Origin: Actinomycetes bacterium
GTDB taxonomy: Bacteria > Actinomycetota > Acidimicrobiia > Acidimicrobiales > RAAP-2
Assembly: GCA_021807655.1 (NCBI GenBank)
Contig: JAKBCT010000008.1
Coordinates: forward strand, 1 to 26,905
Reading direction: 5' to 3'
DNA: 26,905 nt
Part shown: positions 25,275 to 26,905 of the stretch, piece after piece
Layout: every line of letters starts with the position of its first letter
Numbering within the stretch: position 1 is the first letter of the stretch
Notes under the pieces: generated by a model
The model's database searches: none
Told to the model about the DNA's origin: nothing
The model's input: only the letters and a program-made list of their open reading frames with translations
Program-made: the position numbers and the translations under genes

Positions 25275-26773
25275 ACTAAGTCGCCGCGTCGGAGTGGCGG
25301 AATAGGCAGACGCGCCAGCTTGAGGGGCTGGTGCCCTAAGGGGCGTGCGGGTTCAAGTCCCGCCTCCGACACCACAGGTTTGCAACCCTGCGTCAGTCCA
25401 ACTTCGTCTAGGGCAATAGTGAAGGCTGGCGCTCCTGCTACTTCCACCAAGATCCGATCCGGATAAACGCGAACGGAATCGATCAAGTCCTCGACCAGCG
25501 CTCGTCGCTCAGCCAGTGTTGCCTCGTTCCAAATCTGATCCACGTCCATCCCGGCGAGGAGTTCGGCCACCTGATCGAACCTCTCCACCGCCTCTTCGTG
25601 CTCTCGTTGTTCGCGGTCGATCTCGATCGCCTCGCTTTGGAGTGTCTTGATCTGCGTCGTGAGGCGTCGATTCTCCGCGCCGAACGTCTCGGCGTCGATT
25701 TGCTCGTCGTAATGCAGGTCTAGGAGTTTGCGTTGTTTTTTCGCGAGCGAGGCGATCACCGAACCGGTGGAAGGACCCGTGTGCGTCTGTCTGCGCCGGT
25801 GTGCCGTCAACTGGTGACGGATCGCCGCCTGAAGGCTCTCGTCTGACTTGAGGACTCTCATACTCAGCAATACGGCGCGCATAAGTCCGCTGGCGGAACG
25901 ACCGGGCTGCTCACATCCCCGGCCTCGATGGCGACATCGGTAAATCGCTTGGTTGCGGTTGTTGTAGTGGACACCTTCGACCCGACCGCACATCCCGCAG
26001 TAAGTCTTGCCAGAGAGAAGGTCCTTGGAACGTCGCTGGCCAGGCGTGTGGCCGCGCTGGGCCATGTTGAACAGGCTCTCACTGACCAGAGGGGAATGGA
26101 TGCCGGGGTACCACTCGCCGGAGTACTTCACTTCACCCAGGTAGGCACGATTGAGACAAATGCTGCGCACGGTTGAGTACTTGACGCCTACCTCGTTCTC
26201 AATCGAGAGGTAACTCAACCGCGAGGCGCGCAGGGCGAAGATGCGCTGGACAATGGGCGCCATCTCGTTTGGCTGGAGTTGTCCATTCACCATGTCGTAG
26301 CCAGTCGGCGGGTGGTTCTGCCAGCGTCCGCGTTCGGCGGCCTGGCGTTGGCCCATCTTGGTGTTCTCCACGATCTGATCGCGGAAGTACTGGGCGAAGA
26401 CCCCCGTGACCCCGATCTGCATCTTGCCCGACGCCGAAGCCAGGTCGAGGTCCCCTTCATTCACGGAATGCACCGTGACGCCGTGCTCTTGGAAGAGTTT
26501 GACGAGCCGGGAAAAGTCGCCCTGATCGCGACTGAGGCGATCCCAACGCCAGATGAGCAGATGTTCAACGTCGTTCGACTCAATCAACGCGAGCAGTTGA
26601 CGCATTGCGGGACGGTCGAGGTTCTTACCCGACCACCCCTCGTCCTTTAGCACCGTCACCGGCCCGAGGTCTCGCAAGCGTGCGAGGTCGCGACAGCGCT
26701 TCACCTGAGCGTCGGGGGAGAACTCGATCTGGTCCTCAGTTGACACTCGGACGTAGGCCAGGGTCTGGCTCAT
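25271..26773 (-). CDS. Large serine recombinase (integrase) of a tRNA-inserted element
   Basis: Site-specific recombinase that catalyses integration or excision through a serine-DNA link. Domains: N-terminal resolvase domain (1-~145) with catalytic S11 in YVRVSTEDQ and arginines in GWSGKNLDRPAM and DRLSRD; a recombinase DNA-binding domain (~155-255); a zinc ribbon (C259, C262, C280, C287); and a coiled-coil region (~340-410). The ATG has GGGAGGAG 4 nt upstream (26778-26785). The conserved C-terminal part ends near residue 462, and residues ~467-496 (including SEAGLEPARP and HQPLKLARLP) are the antisense translation of tRNA-Leu(GAG). The frame stops at 25271-25273, overlapping the stop of the convergent binding-protein gene. 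The tail is thus host-derived after integration. Confidence 0.93.
   Translation of the reverse strand: MSQTLAYVRVSTEDQIEFSPDAQVKRCRDLARLRDLGPVTVLKDEGWSGKNLDRPAMRQLLALIESNDVEHLLIWRWDRLSRDQGDFSRLVKLFQEHGVTVHSVNEGDLDLASASGKMQIGVTGVFAQYFRDQIVENTKMGQRQAAERGRWQNHPPTGYDMVNGQLQPNEMAPIVQRIFALRASRLSYLSIENEVGVKYSTVRSICLNRAYLGEVKYSGEWYPGIHSPLVSESLFNMAQRGHTPGQRRSKDLLSGKTYCGMCGRVEGVHYNNRNQAIYRCRHRGRGCEQPGRSASGLMRAVLLSMRVLKSDESLQAAIRHQLTAHRRRQTHTGPSTGSVIASLAKKQRKLLDLHYDEQIDAETFGAENRRLTTQIKTLQSEAIEIDREQREHEEAVERFDQVAELLAGMDVDQIWNEATLAERRALVEDLIDSVRVYPDRILVEVAGAPAFTIALDEVGLTQGCKPVVSEAGLEPARPLGHQPLKLARLPIPPLRRGDLV
25288..25374 (+). tRNA. tRNA-Leu (anticodon GAG)
   Basis: Acceptor stem GTCGGAG/CTCCGAC with discriminator A and an encoded CCA (25372-25374). 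The D-arm has the leucine-type GCGGAATAGGCAGACGC pattern. Anticodon stem CCAGC/GCTGG encloses loop TTGAGGG (anticodon GAG, reading CUC/CUU). A long variable arm and the T-loop GGTTCAAGTCC follow. It is complete, 84 nt plus CCA, and should be functional. A TAAACT box at 25272-25277 may be its -10 element. Its 3' end is the apparent target of an integrated element, whose recombinase frame runs antisense through the whole gene. Confidence 0.97.
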
Positions 26774-26905
26774 CGTGCTCCTCCCGTTCGAGAATGCGTA
26801 GTGAGATTGCTATCAGAACTTTCGCCGCGCGCGTGTAATCGCGTGGCACAAACTCCGGTTCGGCGACGCTCACCATCGCCACGTCCTGATCGGTGGACGG
26901 TTCCA
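25375..26905. mobile_element. Left end of an integrated element in tRNA-Leu(GAG), truncated by the window
   Basis: DNA beyond the tRNA 3' end carries a serine recombinase facing the tRNA and a small accessory ORF, the usual end structure of an integrative element or prophage. By eye it is somewhat less GC-rich than the housekeeping genes to the left. The other end and the rest of the cargo are outside the window, so the element type is unknown. The left boundary is placed at the end of CCA, and the true crossover could lie inside the tRNA T-arm. Confidence 0.75.
26736..26905 (-). CDS. Small unknown ORF overlapping the recombinase start, partial at the window edge
   Basis: An open frame enters from the right edge and ends at a TGA (26736-26738) inside the recombinase gene, overlapping its first 38 nt in another frame. 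From an internal ATG (26874-26876) it would give 46 residues, including PRDYTRAAKVLIAISLRI and a charged EREEHDEPD tail; the frame is also open upstream to the edge, so the protein is probably longer. No family is recognised. The recombinase ribosome-binding site lies within it, so translation of the two genes would be coupled. It could encode an excision or control factor, but nothing visible proves that. Confidence 0.45.
   Translation of the reverse strand, partial: EPSTDQDVAMVSVAEPEFVPRDYTRAAKVLIAISLRILEREEHDEPDPGLRPSVN

Overview
This is a high-GC bacterial chromosome segment with dense, mostly operonic genes, frequent GTG starts and many 1-8 nt gene overlaps. The gene content (PdtaR-type ANTAR regulator next to polA and rpsA; coaE-uvrB-uvrA-uvrC-rapZ-yvcK; gap-pgk-tpiA-secG) is the Actinomycetota arrangement. 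A deep, non-mycobacterial branch such as Acidimicrobiia is a plausible inference, but the sequence alone does not prove it.

Layout. (1) 1-1379, minus strand: tRNA-Leu(CAA), then fabD and the start of fabG (fatty-acid synthesis), running off the left edge. (2) 1411-7490, plus strand: a MenC-like enolase-superfamily enzyme, a small coiled-coil protein of unknown function, an ANTAR response regulator, polA and rpsA, closed by a perfect 17-bp hairpin. (3) 7541-11307, minus strand: an oligopeptide/nickel-type ABC transporter (two permeases, two ATPases) with no substrate-binding protein. (4) 11399-20406, plus strand: coaE, complete nucleotide excision repair (uvrB, uvrA, uvrC), rapZ and yvcK. (5) 20430-25274, plus strand: lower glycolysis (gap, pgk, tpiA), secG and a secreted family-5 solute-binding-like protein, followed by tRNA-Leu(GAG). 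(6) 25375 to the right edge: the end of an integrated mobile element, with a large serine recombinase pointing into the tRNA and a small overlapping ORF upstream of it.

The genes are mainly housekeeping: DNA repair and gap filling (UvrABC plus PolA), translation (S1), central carbon flux (GapA, Pgk, TpiA, with RapZ and YvcK as likely cell-wall/carbon regulators), lipid and menaquinone precursors, and peptide uptake. The accessory part is the tRNA-targeted element at the right end. Its recombinase reading frame continues antisense through the whole tRNA gene, so the last ~34 residues come from host DNA.

The points most worth a second look are the recombinase/tRNA fusion, the absence of whiA between yvcK and gap, the split between the peptide transporter and a possible binding protein 12 kb away, the unknown coiled-coil protein paired with the ANTAR regulator, and a recurring TANNNT-(6-7 nt)-start-codon pattern that suggests leaderless transcripts for several genes. 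I found no CRISPR array, insertion sequence or clearly new multi-gene system. No gene-free stretch exceeds 300 bases.
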